DNA of 64,000 nucleotides from Mycobacterium sp. ACS1612 (GCF_001667505.1 NZ_LZHZ01000021.1:1-64000), one strand, 5' to 3'. Positions 9,345-18,058 are shown, counted from the first letter of the stretch. Program-made: numbers and translations. Notes: generated by a model from the sequence alone, not told the origin.

Positions 9345-10327
9345 ATCAGCCCCAATTCGGTGAGCGTCGACGAGACACGGTTGTCCTGGTCCTTCAGGAA
9401 CTGTTCAAACTGTGCACCGGTCACGAACGCATCGGTCCAACCGTTCTTCACCAGCGCCTCCTTCCACTGGGGTGTGCTGTGCAGGTCTTCGAGAACCTTG
9501 ACCATCGCTTGTTTGGCGCCGTCGGAGATGCCCGGCGGCGCAAGGACTCCGCGCCAGTTGGCGAAAGTGAGGTTGATGCCCGACTCCTTGAGAGTGGGCG
9601 CATCGACACCCTCGACCCTCTTGTCACTCGACACTGCGAGCACACGCAGTTGGCCTGCCTCGATCTGGTCGATGAGTTCGCCGGGGCTCGACGTGCCGAC
9701 GGTGACCTTCTTGCCGAGCAGGGCGGTCAACAGGTCGCCGCCGCCGTCGTAAGTGATGAAGTTGACCGACTTCGGTTGCACCCCAACGGCTTTGGCCAGC
9801 TCCATCGGGAACAGGTGGTCGGGTCCGCCGGGTGAGGACCCGCCGCCGATGGTCACCTTCGACGGGTCCGCCTTCCACGCCGCTACGAAATCCTGCACCG
9901 TCTTGAACGGCGAATCGGCGGGTACGAAGATCGCGCCCGGGTCTTCGATCAGCTTGGCCAGCGCGGTGGCATCGGATGCCCTCGCCTTGGATCCGTTGGT
10001 GTAGGTGGCGCCGACGACCCCGAGCCCCATGGTCATCATGAGGTCGTCGTTGCCCTTTTCGTTCATCAGCCGCGCCATCGCGACGGTGCCGCCTGCGCCG
10101 ATGACGTTGAAGACCTCGACGCGGCCGGTGATGTCGTCGTCCTCCATGATCTTCACGGCGGTGCGCGCAGTGAGGTCGTACCCGCCGCCGGGGCTGTTCG
10201 GCACCATCATCCGAAGCCGGTGTAAGCCCGGTGCCTCGCTGCCTTTGGTGACGCCGCAGGCCGACAGCACGAGTGCGGCGATCAACGCGACGATCAGGCC
10301 GGTCATCATTTGATGCCGTCGCAACAT
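9341..10327 (-). CDS. tctC: Tripartite tricarboxylate transporter receptor lipoprotein TctC
   Basis: Start chosen at the ATG giving [10 protein letters not shown]; the longer frame adds residues that do not look like a signal peptide. The 328-residue protein has a type II signal peptide with lipobox LSAC (ALVLSACG), then the TctC (Bug) solute-binding fold: [16 protein letters not shown] near residue 35, [17 protein letters not shown] in the middle and a C-terminal region ending STLTELGLI. It is the surface lipoprotein that delivers substrate to TctAB. The gene leads the operon and is divergent from the two-component system, which probably controls it. Confidence 0.95.
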   Translation of the reverse strand: MLRRHQMMTGLIVALIAALVLSACGVTKGSEAPGLHRLRMMVPNSPGGGYDLTARTAVKIMEDDDITGRVEVFNVIGAGGTVAMARLMNEKGNDDLMMTMGLGVVGATYTNGSKARASDATALAKLIEDPGAIFVPADSPFKTVQDFVAAWKADPSKVTIGGGSSPGGPDHLFPMELAKAVGVQPKSVNFITYDGGGDLLTALLGKKVTVGTSSPGELIDQIEAGQLRVLAVSSDKRVEGVDAPTLKESGINLTFANWRGVLAPPGISDGAKQAMVKVLEDLHSTPQWKEALVKNGWTDAFVTGAQFEQFLKDQDNRVSSTLTELGLI

Positions 10328-10339
10328 TGGTTGTCCCCA

Positions 10340-10393
10340 ATCACTTCGGTTGTGATGCTCAGCAATACTGGACCTCACAGTGACCCACGTCAC
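10340..10393. promoter_or_regulatory. Inverted repeats in the tctC / sensor kinase divergent promoter region
   Basis: The 104-bp gap between the divergent tctC and kinase genes holds two inverted repeats: ATCAC-N7-GTGAT (10340-10356) and GTGAC-CCAC-GTCAC (10380-10393). The shared GTGA/TCAC halves suggest sites for the adjacent CitB-type response regulator controlling both directions. This is inference from symmetry and location; no tested consensus was available. Confidence 0.4.
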
Positions 10394-10431
10394 CGATGAG
10401 TACGCAAAGGAAGTATTGGTCGTTGTGAACA

Positions 10432-12051
10432 ATGAGATCCCCGGTCCGTAGCATCCGCAGCCTGGCGGGCCAGTTCCTGGTGTTCCAGTTGCTGGTCGTC
10501 GCCATCGTGCTGGTCGCGGTGGCGGCGGTGTCGGTGGCGCAATCGACGCGCGAGTTCCGCGACGTGCGCGGTCAGCGGATGATCGCCGTCGCCGAGAACA
10601 TGGCGTCGACGCCCGTCGTGCGTGACCGCTACGCCGACCCGTTCGCGGGCAAGGTGCTTGCGCCGGAGGTGGACCGCGCGGTCGCGCTTTCCGGTGCGGA
10701 TCTGGCGGAGATCCTCGACCCGGACGGAACCGTGCGCGCGTCGTCTGATCCCTCGCGCATCGGCCAGCGGATGAACCTGGGACCGAGTCGCGCCGACGAA
10801 GGCCGGGCGTGGTTCGGGGACGACACCATCGACGGGGTGCACAGCCTGGTCGGCCAGGTGCCCATCCTGTCCACCAACGGCGACGTGTTGGCGGTCGCTT
10901 CGGTGAGCGAACCGTATCCGTCCATTTGGCAATTGCTGAGCGGGGCGGGCGAGCGGTTGTTGATCTACCTCGGACTCGGCGCGGCCCTGGGCATGCTGGC
11001 GTCGTGGCTGCTGTCGCGGCGGATCAAGCGGCACACGCGTGGACTCGAGATCGCGGAGATCGCCGGACTCGCCGACCATCGGGAAGCGTTGCTGCACAGC
11101 ATCCGTGAGGGTGTGGTCGCGGTGAACAACGAGGGTGACATCACCCTGCTCAACGACAGCGCCCAGGAGTTGCTGGGGCTGTCGTCGGCGGCCGTTGGGA
11201 TGCGCGCCGACAGCGTCGGCCTCGAGCCCGCGATCGTTCAGTTCCTGTTGTCCGGCGAGGACGGTCGAGACGTCGTGATCGCGACCCGGACAAGGGTTTT
11301 GGCGCTGAACCGGCGTGCGGCGACCAGCCAGGGCCAGCAGATCGGAACCGTGACGACCATGCGCGACAGCACCGAACTCGCCGCGCTGCAGGGCCAGTTG
11401 TCGTCACACAAGAGCGTGACCGACACGCTGCGGGCACAGACGCACGAGTTCGCCAACCAATTGCACACCATCTCGGGTTTGGTGCAGTTGGGTGAGTACG
11501 ACTCGGTGCGTGATCTGGTCGGCACGTTGACGCGGCGCCGCGCGGAGATCAGTGATGCGGTTACCCAGCGGATCGCCGACCCTGCCGTCGCCGCGTTGGT
11601 GATCGCGAAGACATCGCTGGCCGCCGAGAGTGGTGTGTCGCTGGAGATTGCGCCCGATTCGCATCTCGCGGCGCTGGATCCGGCGCTCGCGACGGACGTG
11701 ATCACGTTGTTGGGCAACCTGATCGACAACGCGGTCGATGTTTCCGTCGGGGCGAGTCCGGCCAAAGTCACCGTCGCCATCCAAGACCGCGACGCGCTGA
11801 CCATCTCGGTGGCGGATTCCGGAACCGGTGTGCCGGAACATCTTCGCGAGGAGATCTTCGCCAGAGGGGTGACCTCCAAGCCCGACGTCCCTGGCGGCCG
11901 GGGTATCGGGTTGGCGTTGGTGCGCCTGGTCAGCGCGCAGCACGGCGGGACGGTGGAGGTCAGCGACGGACCCGCCGGTGGCGCGTTGTTCGTGGTGCGG
12001 TTGCCGGTCGGGACGGCGGCGGTGCAGGCGGGAAGGGCGGCGCATGCGTGA
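10432..12051 (+). CDS. CitA/DcuS-type sensor histidine kinase
   Basis: The 539-residue protein has two membrane helices (about residues 13-33 and 176-197) flanking an extracytoplasmic PAS-like sensor (FRDVRGQRMIAVAENMAS, typical of CitA/DcuS), a cytoplasmic PAS domain (about 220-320), a dimerisation/phosphoacceptor helix with His338 in RAQTHEFANQLHTISGL, and an HATPase domain with N box LLGNLIDNAVD, G1 VADSGTGVP and G2 GGRGIGLALVR. It probably senses a di- or tricarboxylate and phosphorylates the downstream regulator, whose start it overlaps by 8 bp. The divergent tct operon is the likely target. Confidence 0.95.
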   Translation: MRSPVRSIRSLAGQFLVFQLLVVAIVLVAVAAVSVAQSTREFRDVRGQRMIAVAENMASTPVVRDRYADPFAGKVLAPEVDRAVALSGADLAEILDPDGTVRASSDPSRIGQRMNLGPSRADEGRAWFGDDTIDGVHSLVGQVPILSTNGDVLAVASVSEPYPSIWQLLSGAGERLLIYLGLGAALGMLASWLLSRRIKRHTRGLEIAEIAGLADHREALLHSIREGVVAVNNEGDITLLNDSAQELLGLSSAAVGMRADSVGLEPAIVQFLLSGEDGRDVVIATRTRVLALNRRAATSQGQQIGTVTTMRDSTELAALQGQLSSHKSVTDTLRAQTHEFANQLHTISGLVQLGEYDSVRDLVGTLTRRRAEISDAVTQRIADPAVAALVIAKTSLAAESGVSLEIAPDSHLAALDPALATDVITLLGNLIDNAVDVSVGASPAKVTVAIQDRDALTISVADSGTGVPEHLREEIFARGVTSKPDVPGGRGIGLALVRLVSAQHGGTVEVSDGPAGGALFVVRLPVGTAAVQAGRAAHA

Positions 12052-12712
12052 CGTACTGGTGGTCGACGACGATTTCATGGTCGCCGAGATCCATCGCCGG
12101 TTCGTCGAACAGGTTGGCGGCTTCCGCGCGGTGGGTGTGGCCCGTACCGGCGCAGAGGCGCTGTCCGCGGCGCGCGAGTTGCGCCCGCAGTTGATCCTGC
12201 TGGACGTGTACCTGCCCGATATGACGGGCCTGGAAGTGTTGCAGCGGTTGCGATCCGAGGGTGATCGGGTGGGCGTCATCATGATCACCGCCGCCCGCGA
12301 ACTGGACACCGTCAAGGGTGCACTGGACGGCGGCGCGGCGGACTTCTTGATCAAACCGTTCGAATTTCCGCAATTGAAGGCCAAATTGGAGGCGTTCGCC
12401 GCCCGCGCGGATGCGCTTGAGTCCGCGGGCGGCGTCGACCAGTCGTTGATCGACACCCTGTTCGGCGGTCCGCCCGCCGCATCGCCGCAGGAGGTGCTGC
12501 CCAAGGGGCTCGGTGCAGAGACGGGTCGGCTGGTGCTGGACGCGGTCCGCGACGCCGGCGAGGTGTCTGCCGCCGAATGTGCTGAGCTGGTGGGGATTTC
12601 GCGAGTCAGCGCGCGCCGGTACCTCGAGCATTATCTCAGTACCGGCGCGCTGGAGTTGCGGCTGCAATACGGCGTCGGCCGACCCGAACGACGCTATCGT
12701 TCGGCGCGCTAG
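12044..12712 (+). CDS. CitB/DcuR-type response regulator
   Basis: Start chosen at the ATG for MRDVLVVDDDFMVAEIHRRF, overlapping the kinase stop. Residues 1-120 are a receiver domain with acidic pocket DDD (8-10), phosphoacceptor Asp54 (LILLDVYLPD) and the conserved Lys in FLIKPFEFPQL. The C-terminal part (about 165-222) is a helix-turn-helix of the CitB class (AAECAELVGISRVSARRYLEHY) with a beta hairpin ending GRPERRYR. With the upstream kinase it should control tricarboxylate uptake. Its stop overlaps the convergent small gene by 3 bases. Confidence 0.95.
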   Translation: MRDVLVVDDDFMVAEIHRRFVEQVGGFRAVGVARTGAEALSAARELRPQLILLDVYLPDMTGLEVLQRLRSEGDRVGVIMITAARELDTVKGALDGGAADFLIKPFEFPQLKAKLEAFAARADALESAGGVDQSLIDTLFGGPPAASPQEVLPKGLGAETGRLVLDAVRDAGEVSAAECAELVGISRVSARRYLEHYLSTGALELRLQYGVGRPERRYRSAR

Positions 12713-13023
12713 ATATTCGCCTGGAACCAGACGAATTGGAGGAGATTCTCCCCCGGATGAACGATGTTGGCGGCGACGACCTCCTGGATGGCGCGGATCG
12801 GCGGGTCTTGTGCGCCGGTGGCGTGCCAGGTCCACACGACATCGCCGTTGATGAGGATGTTCAACGTCATGTCATCGGAGGTGTCGACCTTGAACATGAA
12901 GTTGAGAACACAGCGTGATCCCCTGTCGATGTTGCCGGGAACGCTGAACTTGATCGGGTTGGTGCTGCCATCGTCGACCTTCCAGGCATCCCGAATGATC
13001 ACGTAATCGGCGACTCTCGCCAT
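12709..13023 (-). CDS. Hypothetical beta-rich 104-residue protein
   Basis: I do not recognise this family. A strong Shine-Dalgarno (AGGAGGGGAA directly before the ATG) supports expression. The sequence has alternating hydrophobic residues and many Trp/Phe (RDAWKVDDGS, VVWTWHATGA, LLQFVWFQANI), as in a small beta sandwich or carbohydrate-binding module. No signal peptide, membrane helix or Cys pair is seen. It lies in the accessory region next to the secreted repeat protein, on the same strand and 108 bp downstream of it. Confidence 0.7.
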   Translation of the reverse strand: MARVADYVIIRDAWKVDDGSTNPIKFSVPGNIDRGSRCVLNFMFKVDTSDDMTLNILINGDVVWTWHATGAQDPPIRAIQEVVAANIVHPGENLLQFVWFQANI

Positions 13024-13131
13024 TTCCCCTCCTAGTGTGGGTTGGTTTGGTGCAGCGACAGTTTCGATCCGCGAGACCCATCCTCAGCTGGGGTAGTCGA
13101 CACCTATTTCCTGTGCGTCGGGTACCTGGGG

Positions 13132-14331
13132 TCAGGGCACGATCACAGTGTTCCCGAAGCCTCCGCCGGTATCGGCGGTCAAACCGTCGCCGTTCACGAT
13201 GGCCGTGTTGCTGCCGCCAGGGCCCGCAATGGCATTGCTGCTATCGCCAGTCACCTTTGCGTTGTTGTCAGTGCCGATGGCCGTGGCAGTGCTGGAGTCG
13301 CCGCTGACAGTGGCGGTATTGTTTCTGGGGCCGTTGGCAGTCGCGCTGCTGTTGTCGCCGGTGATTGTGGCGGTGTTGTTGTCGCCACCGAATGCGGTGG
13401 CAACGCTGCCGTCGCCGGTCACGCTGGCGGTGTTGTCATCGCCTCCTGAGGCGAAGACGCCGGAAGCGCTGGCCTCGCTTCTGTCGCCGGTGACGACGGC
13501 AGAGTTGTTGTCTCCGTTGGCAACATCAGCCAGACTGCCGTCACCTCTGACGGTCGCGGTGCTGTCGTGGGCGCGCGTCGCGGTGGCCTGGCTGTCGTCA
13601 CCGATGACGGTCACGGTGTTGTTGCTGCCGTTGTCGTTGGTAGCGCGACTGCCGTCTCCAGCCACGGAGACGGTGTTGTCGTCGCCGAAAGTCGTGACCG
13701 CAGCGCTGCCGTCGCCGTTGACGGTGGCGGTGTTGCCGCTTCCGATGATCGCGCCCGCGAAGCTTCCATCACCGGCGACGATGGCGGTGTTGCCGTCACC
13801 GCCCCCTGCGGAAACACTGCTGTTGTCGCCCTGCACGATCGCCGTGTTGTCGTTACCACCTTGCGCGGTGGCGAAGCTTTCTCCGTCGACGACGGCGAGG
13901 TTGCCGTTCCCGTCTGCTGCGAACGCACCACCGGAACCGTGAACGACAGCAGTGTTGTCGTCACCTTCGATAGCGTCGGCAGTGCCGGCGTCGCCGTGCA
14001 CGATAGCGGTGTTGCCGCTCCCAGACGCGGCAGTCGCGTGGCCGCCGTCGCCATCGATGACGGCGGTGTTGTTGTCACCTACCGCAGCGACCGCCTGGCT
14101 GCCGTCACCGCGGACAGTGGCGGTGTTGCCGTCACCCAACGCAGCGCCGGCGAAGCTGTTGTCGCCGTTGACAGTGGCGCGGTTACCGTCGCCCCCCACG
14201 GTGGGGTCATTGGGGTCGGCTCCTGCGATGGCAGTGCTCCCGGTCCCATTGGCCATCGCTCTGTTGTGGTTCCCGCCAACCGCGTACGCACTGGTACCGT
14301 CGCCACGGGCGATCGCGACTGAGCCTTGGCC
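13132..14331 (-). repeat. Array of imperfect 57-bp coding repeats
   Basis: The repeat portion of the secreted protein gene is made of units of about 57 bp (19 codons), roughly twenty copies, diverged at the DNA level but clear at protein level by the recurring G-x-x-NTA and GDGS blocks. Some units are 54 bp and one is longer. Such an array can gain or lose units by recombination. Confidence 0.85.
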
Positions 14332-14553
14332 ATCCGACTGGGCGATCGCATCGCCCTTCTGCACCCTCACCTCCCCGTTCGTCGAAACACTCATGTTCTG
14401 CCCTTCAGGCGTCTTCGGGGTCGACAAATCAGATGCCGAGGCGTCTTTGGATGGCTCCGCAGACGCGACCCACGGCGTCGCGGCAAGCCCCGCACCGACA
14501 CCGAGCGCAATGGCCATGGCTCCGATACGACCGATGTACTTCGCGTAACCCAT
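13132..14553 (-). CDS. Secreted 19-residue-repeat beta-solenoid or curli-like protein
   Basis: Start chosen at the ATG after a GGGGAGAAC ribosome site; the longer frame upstream only adds shadow residues. The 473-residue protein has a signal peptide with an AxA site after residue 32 (PWVASA). From about residue 75 to the end it is almost wholly imperfect 19-residue repeats, consensus GDxNTAxVxGDGSxAxAxG, about twenty copies; one is expanded (ASASGVFASGG). The NTA-x-V strand followed by S-x-A-x-A resembles both YadA/Hep-Hag head repeats and curlin repeats, though curlin's Gln ladder is missing. No cysteines or anchor visible. Likely a surface or extracellular fibre; function unknown. Confidence 0.85.
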   Translation of the reverse strand: MGYAKYIGRIGAMAIALGVGAGLAATPWVASAEPSKDASASDLSTPKTPEGQNMSVSTNGEVRVQKGDAIAQSDGQGSVAIARGDGTSAYAVGGNHNRAMANGTGSTAIAGADPNDPTVGGDGNRATVNGDNSFAGAALGDGNTATVRGDGSQAVAAVGDNNTAVIDGDGGHATAASGSGNTAIVHGDAGTADAIEGDDNTAVVHGSGGAFAADGNGNLAVVDGESFATAQGGNDNTAIVQGDNSSVSAGGGDGNTAIVAGDGSFAGAIIGSGNTATVNGDGSAAVTTFGDDNTVSVAGDGSRATNDNGSNNTVTVIGDDSQATATRAHDSTATVRGDGSLADVANGDNNSAVVTGDRSEASASGVFASGGDDNTASVTGDGSVATAFGGDNNTATITGDNSSATANGPRNNTATVSGDSSTATAIGTDNNAKVTGDSSNAIAGPGGSNTAIVNGDGLTADTGGGFGNTVIVP

Positions 14554-14623
14554 CTTGTTCTCCCCGTTTCGTTTGAAGGCGCAACTACCTCCATTGACGC
14601 TATTTGCGGAGGAACAGAGTTGG

Positions 14624-14643
14624 TCGAGTATTCGTCTACTCGA
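14624..14643. promoter_or_regulatory. Inverted repeat upstream of the repeat-protein gene
   Basis: TCGAGTA, six bases, TACTCGA forms a perfect 7-bp inverted repeat between the stop of the 13E12 gene and the start of the secreted repeat protein, about 70-90 bp before the latter's ATG. There is no T-run after it in either direction, so an operator is more likely than a terminator. Confidence 0.4.
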
Positions 14644-14660
14644 ATTCCATCCGGCCCAGA

Positions 14661-16256
14661 TCAAAAAGGTGGGTCGTCGTTGTCGGTGGTGGGTGTGGGT
14701 GGTGGTGGTTTCCAGTCGGGTGGGAGTTCTTCGGGTTCGAAGGGTTCGTTGAGCCAGGTGCACCAGGGGCTGGTGCTGTGTTGTTCGCCTTTGAACAGGA
14801 TCAGGTAGCGGCGGGATTGGTTGCGCCACTTGCGTAGTTCGATCTCGCGGCGGCGGGCGTAGTTGACCCGGCGGTTTTCGGCGTTGACCGGGCGTTGTTG
14901 ATGCAGGTGCGCGCGGGCACGGCCGATCCGCGCGGCGAGTTCTTTCGCTCGGCTGCGTTTACGTCCGGTGGGCGCTCGACAGGCTTGCCGCAGTTGCGGA
15001 AACAGGTCATAGCCCAGTGGGCTGGTGGTGTAGGTCCGCCCGGTCGGCGAGGTCCACTCGATACGCCCGTCGGGCAACTGTGTGTCACGCCACCCACCGG
15101 GACCGCCATGAATGGTTTTCAACCGGTGATGCTCGCGGCACTCACAACTCAAATCGTCGGCCACGGTCAACCCACCGGCGGCCGGATCATTGTGGTTGAA
15201 CGCCACGGTGTGGTCGATATCGCAGATCCAGGCTTTGCGGTCACACCCGGGAAACCGACACGTCAAGTCCCGACACCGGATCCAGTTCTCCAACCCCGCC
15301 GAGGGCTGATACCGATGCGCCTGCTCGGCGGAGACTTCTGGGCATTCCACCGGGCGGATCACCGCGGTCTCGGCCAACTCACGCACCTGCTCGGCGTCGA
15401 TGACCCCGTAGCCCTCCAAATAGCCAGGCTGATCACTGTCACCGGCCACTGTGTCCTCGGTGGCGATCACATTGATTACCAGGGACACCGAGCCCGCCGG
15501 GCGTTGCGGGTCCTGAGTGCGGGCCGGGCAGTCGGATTGCCCGCACGCACACGTCAGTTCGCGGCGCTCGGCCAGCGCCCACAACGCGTCACTGCGCCGC
15601 TGATCCATGGTGCGCGGATCTTTGCCGCACACCGATTTGGCCATCTGCGCCAACTGTTTGTCCACGATCGCGGCGACCGGCGCGGGCAGCTTGGCCCGCA
15701 ACACCGCGGTGCCGTCCGGGCCCGCACTGACATGGACGAAGCGTTCATCATGGGCGCGCACCCGACGTTCCTTGGCCGCCGCCGGATCAGCGGCGCGCAC
15801 CGCGGCGTCCACGGCGTTGCTGATGCGCTGGCGTGACCAGCACAGCCACGACCCGATCCGCTCAGCCAACCCGCTGTCCAGGGTGGCCATGCACTGTGCG
15901 TCGTCGACCAGTTCGGTGCGCTTGATGACCTGCTCCACGGTGCGCCAATCAGTGCCCCCGGCGGCCAACAGCGCCGCCACCTTCGGCAACCGCACATCCA
16001 GCGCCTCGGCCTGGGCCACCAGATGCTGCGCCCCGCGCGCGGTCATGTTCATCGCCGCCGACACCTCGGCGGTGGTGCGGGCGAACCCGGTGATCATCGA
16101 CCACCCCGGATCCGGATCAGCGGCCTCAGCCTCAGCGGTACGCACCGCCAACAACGCCGCGATCGCCGCACACCGCCGGGCCAGCAACACCGACTCGCCC
16201 CGCACACTGTCGGCGATCTCGCCGACCAAGGCATCCACGGTCACCCCTTCGAACAT
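14661..16256 (-). CDS. 13E12-repeat family protein: DUF222 plus HNH endonuclease domain
   Basis: Residues about 15-330 are the helical DUF222 region typical of mycobacterial REP13E12 proteins (RTTAEVSAAMNMTARGAQHL, DAAVRAADPAAAKERR). Residues about 335-400 are an HNH nuclease with zinc ligands and catalytic motif (CRFPGCDRKAWICDIDH, then C-x2-HH). The C-terminus is basic and Pro-rich. I chose the ATG that gives MFEGVTVDAL (531 residues); it lies inside a perfect SOS box, so damage control is direct. These proteins form mobile or duplicated families and some copies in M. tuberculosis carry phage insertion sites; activity here is unknown. Confidence 0.92.
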   Translation of the reverse strand: MFEGVTVDALVGEIADSVRGESVLLARRCAAIAALLAVRTAEAEAADPDPGWSMITGFARTTAEVSAAMNMTARGAQHLVAQAEALDVRLPKVAALLAAGGTDWRTVEQVIKRTELVDDAQCMATLDSGLAERIGSWLCWSRQRISNAVDAAVRAADPAAAKERRVRAHDERFVHVSAGPDGTAVLRAKLPAPVAAIVDKQLAQMAKSVCGKDPRTMDQRRSDALWALAERRELTCACGQSDCPARTQDPQRPAGSVSLVINVIATEDTVAGDSDQPGYLEGYGVIDAEQVRELAETAVIRPVECPEVSAEQAHRYQPSAGLENWIRCRDLTCRFPGCDRKAWICDIDHTVAFNHNDPAAGGLTVADDLSCECREHHRLKTIHGGPGGWRDTQLPDGRIEWTSPTGRTYTTSPLGYDLFPQLRQACRAPTGRKRSRAKELAARIGRARAHLHQQRPVNAENRRVNYARRREIELRKWRNQSRRYLILFKGEQHSTSPWCTWLNEPFEPEELPPDWKPPPPTPTTDNDDPPF

Positions 16257-16264
16257 ATGTTCGA
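16249..16264. promoter_or_regulatory. LexA (SOS) box overlapping the 13E12 gene start
   Basis: TCGAACATATGTTCGA is a perfect 16-bp palindrome matching the mycobacterial SOS box TCGAAC-N4-GTTCGA. The start codon of the 13E12 gene is within it, so bound LexA would block initiation at this gene. SOS boxes at 13E12-family genes are known in M. tuberculosis. Confidence 0.9.
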
Positions 16265-16528
16265 CTATGCCAGAGCAGCCCGACACGGGCACAAAGTTAT
16301 CCCCAGGCCGGTTGACTCATCAGAAACGCGCGCCAAACGGATAAGCGTTTGCCTCACCGGAATGCACGCGCCCGGTGGAATGGTTTGAACCTGGTGTCTT
16401 CCGCCGACGAATTCATCCCCGCGCGCACAATCTTCATCGTCTATACCGCTGCCGCCAACCGTGTCCGCTGATCTATCACGAGTCGGAGCGCTTCCACATC
16501 ACCGGACCGGCGCGCCTGCCGATCAAAG

Positions 16529-18058
16529 TCACAACCTGCGTCTGAGCCGATCGCGGTACGACCGGCCGTCCGGGTCGTAGAACATCCGATAGGCGGGATC
16601 GGCCCACAGCCGGGTCAGCAGTCCGAGCCGTTCGGCCTTGTGTGGTCGCAACCGCCCCGGCGGCCGCGGTCCCGTACACCCCGACGCGTACCAGTCCTCC
16701 AACGCCTCCGCGGCGGCGACCATCTCCTGCACGGCCGCATCGGGATCGGCCAGCCCGTCGTCGTCGTCGCGATCGAGGTGTTCCCGCATCAACCGCAGTC
16801 GAAGGTCGCGTGCGAACTCGCCATCCTCGTCCAGCACCGCGCACGACAATTCGCTGTCGTGCGTCCACGACCGACGGTTGAAGTTGTCGCTGCCGACGCT
16901 TGCCCAGGTGTCGTCGATGACGCAGACCTTCGCATGCACATAAACCGGTGTGCCGTGGTGGTTTTCGACGTCGAAGATGTGTACCCGCTCCGGGCTGGCC
17001 TCCTTGCACGCATCGATCGCCTGACGTCGGCCAACCATGTTGGGCGGCAACGCAAGTGCCCCGTCCACGTCGGGATACCGCGGCACCACCGCAACCAGAT
17101 GCAGTTCCGGGTTCTCCTCCAACGCGCGTGCGAACAGCCGCGCCACCCGCTTCGACCACAGGTATTGGTCCTCGAGGTAGATCAACCTCCTGGCCCGGCG
17201 CACCGCCTTGCTGTAGCCGCGCGCCACGCTGCGCTCGCCGCGGGGCGCGAAGTCGTATTCGAAGTGCGCGTCGGGATATGTGCGGAGCACCTGCACGGCG
17301 TGCGGCCCGCACACCGGCGGATCCGGCGGTTGTTGCGGCAACTCCCCCGGCTTCAGGTCCGCACCGCGCAGCTTGTCCTCGATCCACGCGATCGGTGACA
17401 AGGTGTCCAGCGGCGCCGGATCGTTCCATCGCTCCCGGAACGTGTGATCGAGCGCGCCGACGACCGGCCCCCGAAGTTCCAACTGGACGTCGTGCCACGG
17501 TGGACGGTCGCCGTAGCGCTTCGACATCTGCACCGCCTGCGGGTCACCTCGATGCGACGCGTCGTCGCGGCGCGAGTGGCATAGATCGATGCCGCCCGCG
17601 AAAGCCACGTCCCGCGCGGGCTCTGCCGGATGACGCAGCACCACCAGCTTCTGATGATGCGAACCACCCAACCGCACCCGCTGATCGAGCAGCACCTCGC
17701 CGCCTGCCTCTTCGATCGCCTCGCCGAGATGCTGGTTCTCCTCCTCGCTGTACTGGAACTTGTCCAGGTGCGACCGCCACACCAAACCCTTGACGACGAC
17801 GCCTCTTTCGGCCGCACGGCAGAACAGGTCGCGGATGGTCGGCCCGTTGTCGCGCAGCTTCTCGTCGGGGTCACCGCGCCAGTCCGTGAAGAACAGGTGG
17901 TCTCCTTCGCCGAGCGCCTCCACCTCGTCCACGAGGCGATCGAAGTACGTCGCACCGTGGATCAGGGGTTCGGCCCGATTGCCTTCACACCAGGCCGGCA
18001 TCGTCGAAGCGGGATTGCCGCGTTCGGATTCGGTGAGGAACCAGTCGGCGAAGTTCAC
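16529..18058 (-). CDS. Phospholipase D-family protein, copy 1
   Basis: The start is a GTG (VNFADWFLTESERGNP) overlapping the upstream copy's stop by 4 bp (GTGA). The 509-residue protein has two PLD half-domains: first motif GGSHHQKLVVL near residue 152 and second VHAKVCVIDDTWASVGSDN near residue 370, the latter a full HxKx4D. The first lacks the usual Asp. GGIDLCHSRRDDASHRGD and the IYLEDQYLW motif match PLD-like hydrolases that act on phospholipids. No signal peptide seen. About 60% of residues look the same as in the neighbouring copy, so this is a tandem duplication. Confidence 0.9.
   Translation of the reverse strand: MNFADWFLTESERGNPASTMPAWCEGNRAEPLIHGATYFDRLVDEVEALGEGDHLFFTDWRGDPDEKLRDNGPTIRDLFCRAAERGVVVKGLVWRSHLDKFQYSEEENQHLGEAIEEAGGEVLLDQRVRLGGSHHQKLVVLRHPAEPARDVAFAGGIDLCHSRRDDASHRGDPQAVQMSKRYGDRPPWHDVQLELRGPVVGALDHTFRERWNDPAPLDTLSPIAWIEDKLRGADLKPGELPQQPPDPPVCGPHAVQVLRTYPDAHFEYDFAPRGERSVARGYSKAVRRARRLIYLEDQYLWSKRVARLFARALEENPELHLVAVVPRYPDVDGALALPPNMVGRRQAIDACKEASPERVHIFDVENHHGTPVYVHAKVCVIDDTWASVGSDNFNRRSWTHDSELSCAVLDEDGEFARDLRLRLMREHLDRDDDDGLADPDAAVQEMVAAAEALEDWYASGCTGPRPPGRLRPHKAERLGLLTRLWADPAYRMFYDPDGRSYRDRLRRRL

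Noticed and set aside
13148..14322. Plus-strand repeat-like frames opposite the secreted repeat protein
   Set aside because: They are mirror products of the 57-bp array and have no signal peptide or ribosome site; the minus-strand reading has both.
13132..14331. Possible CRISPR-like or satellite array
   Set aside because: Units are in frame, diverged and without unique spacers, so this is a coding repeat.
14661..16256. Insertion sequence or group II intron-like element because of the HNH domain
   Set aside because: No terminal inverted repeats, target duplications or reverse transcriptase; DUF222 marks it as a 13E12-family gene.
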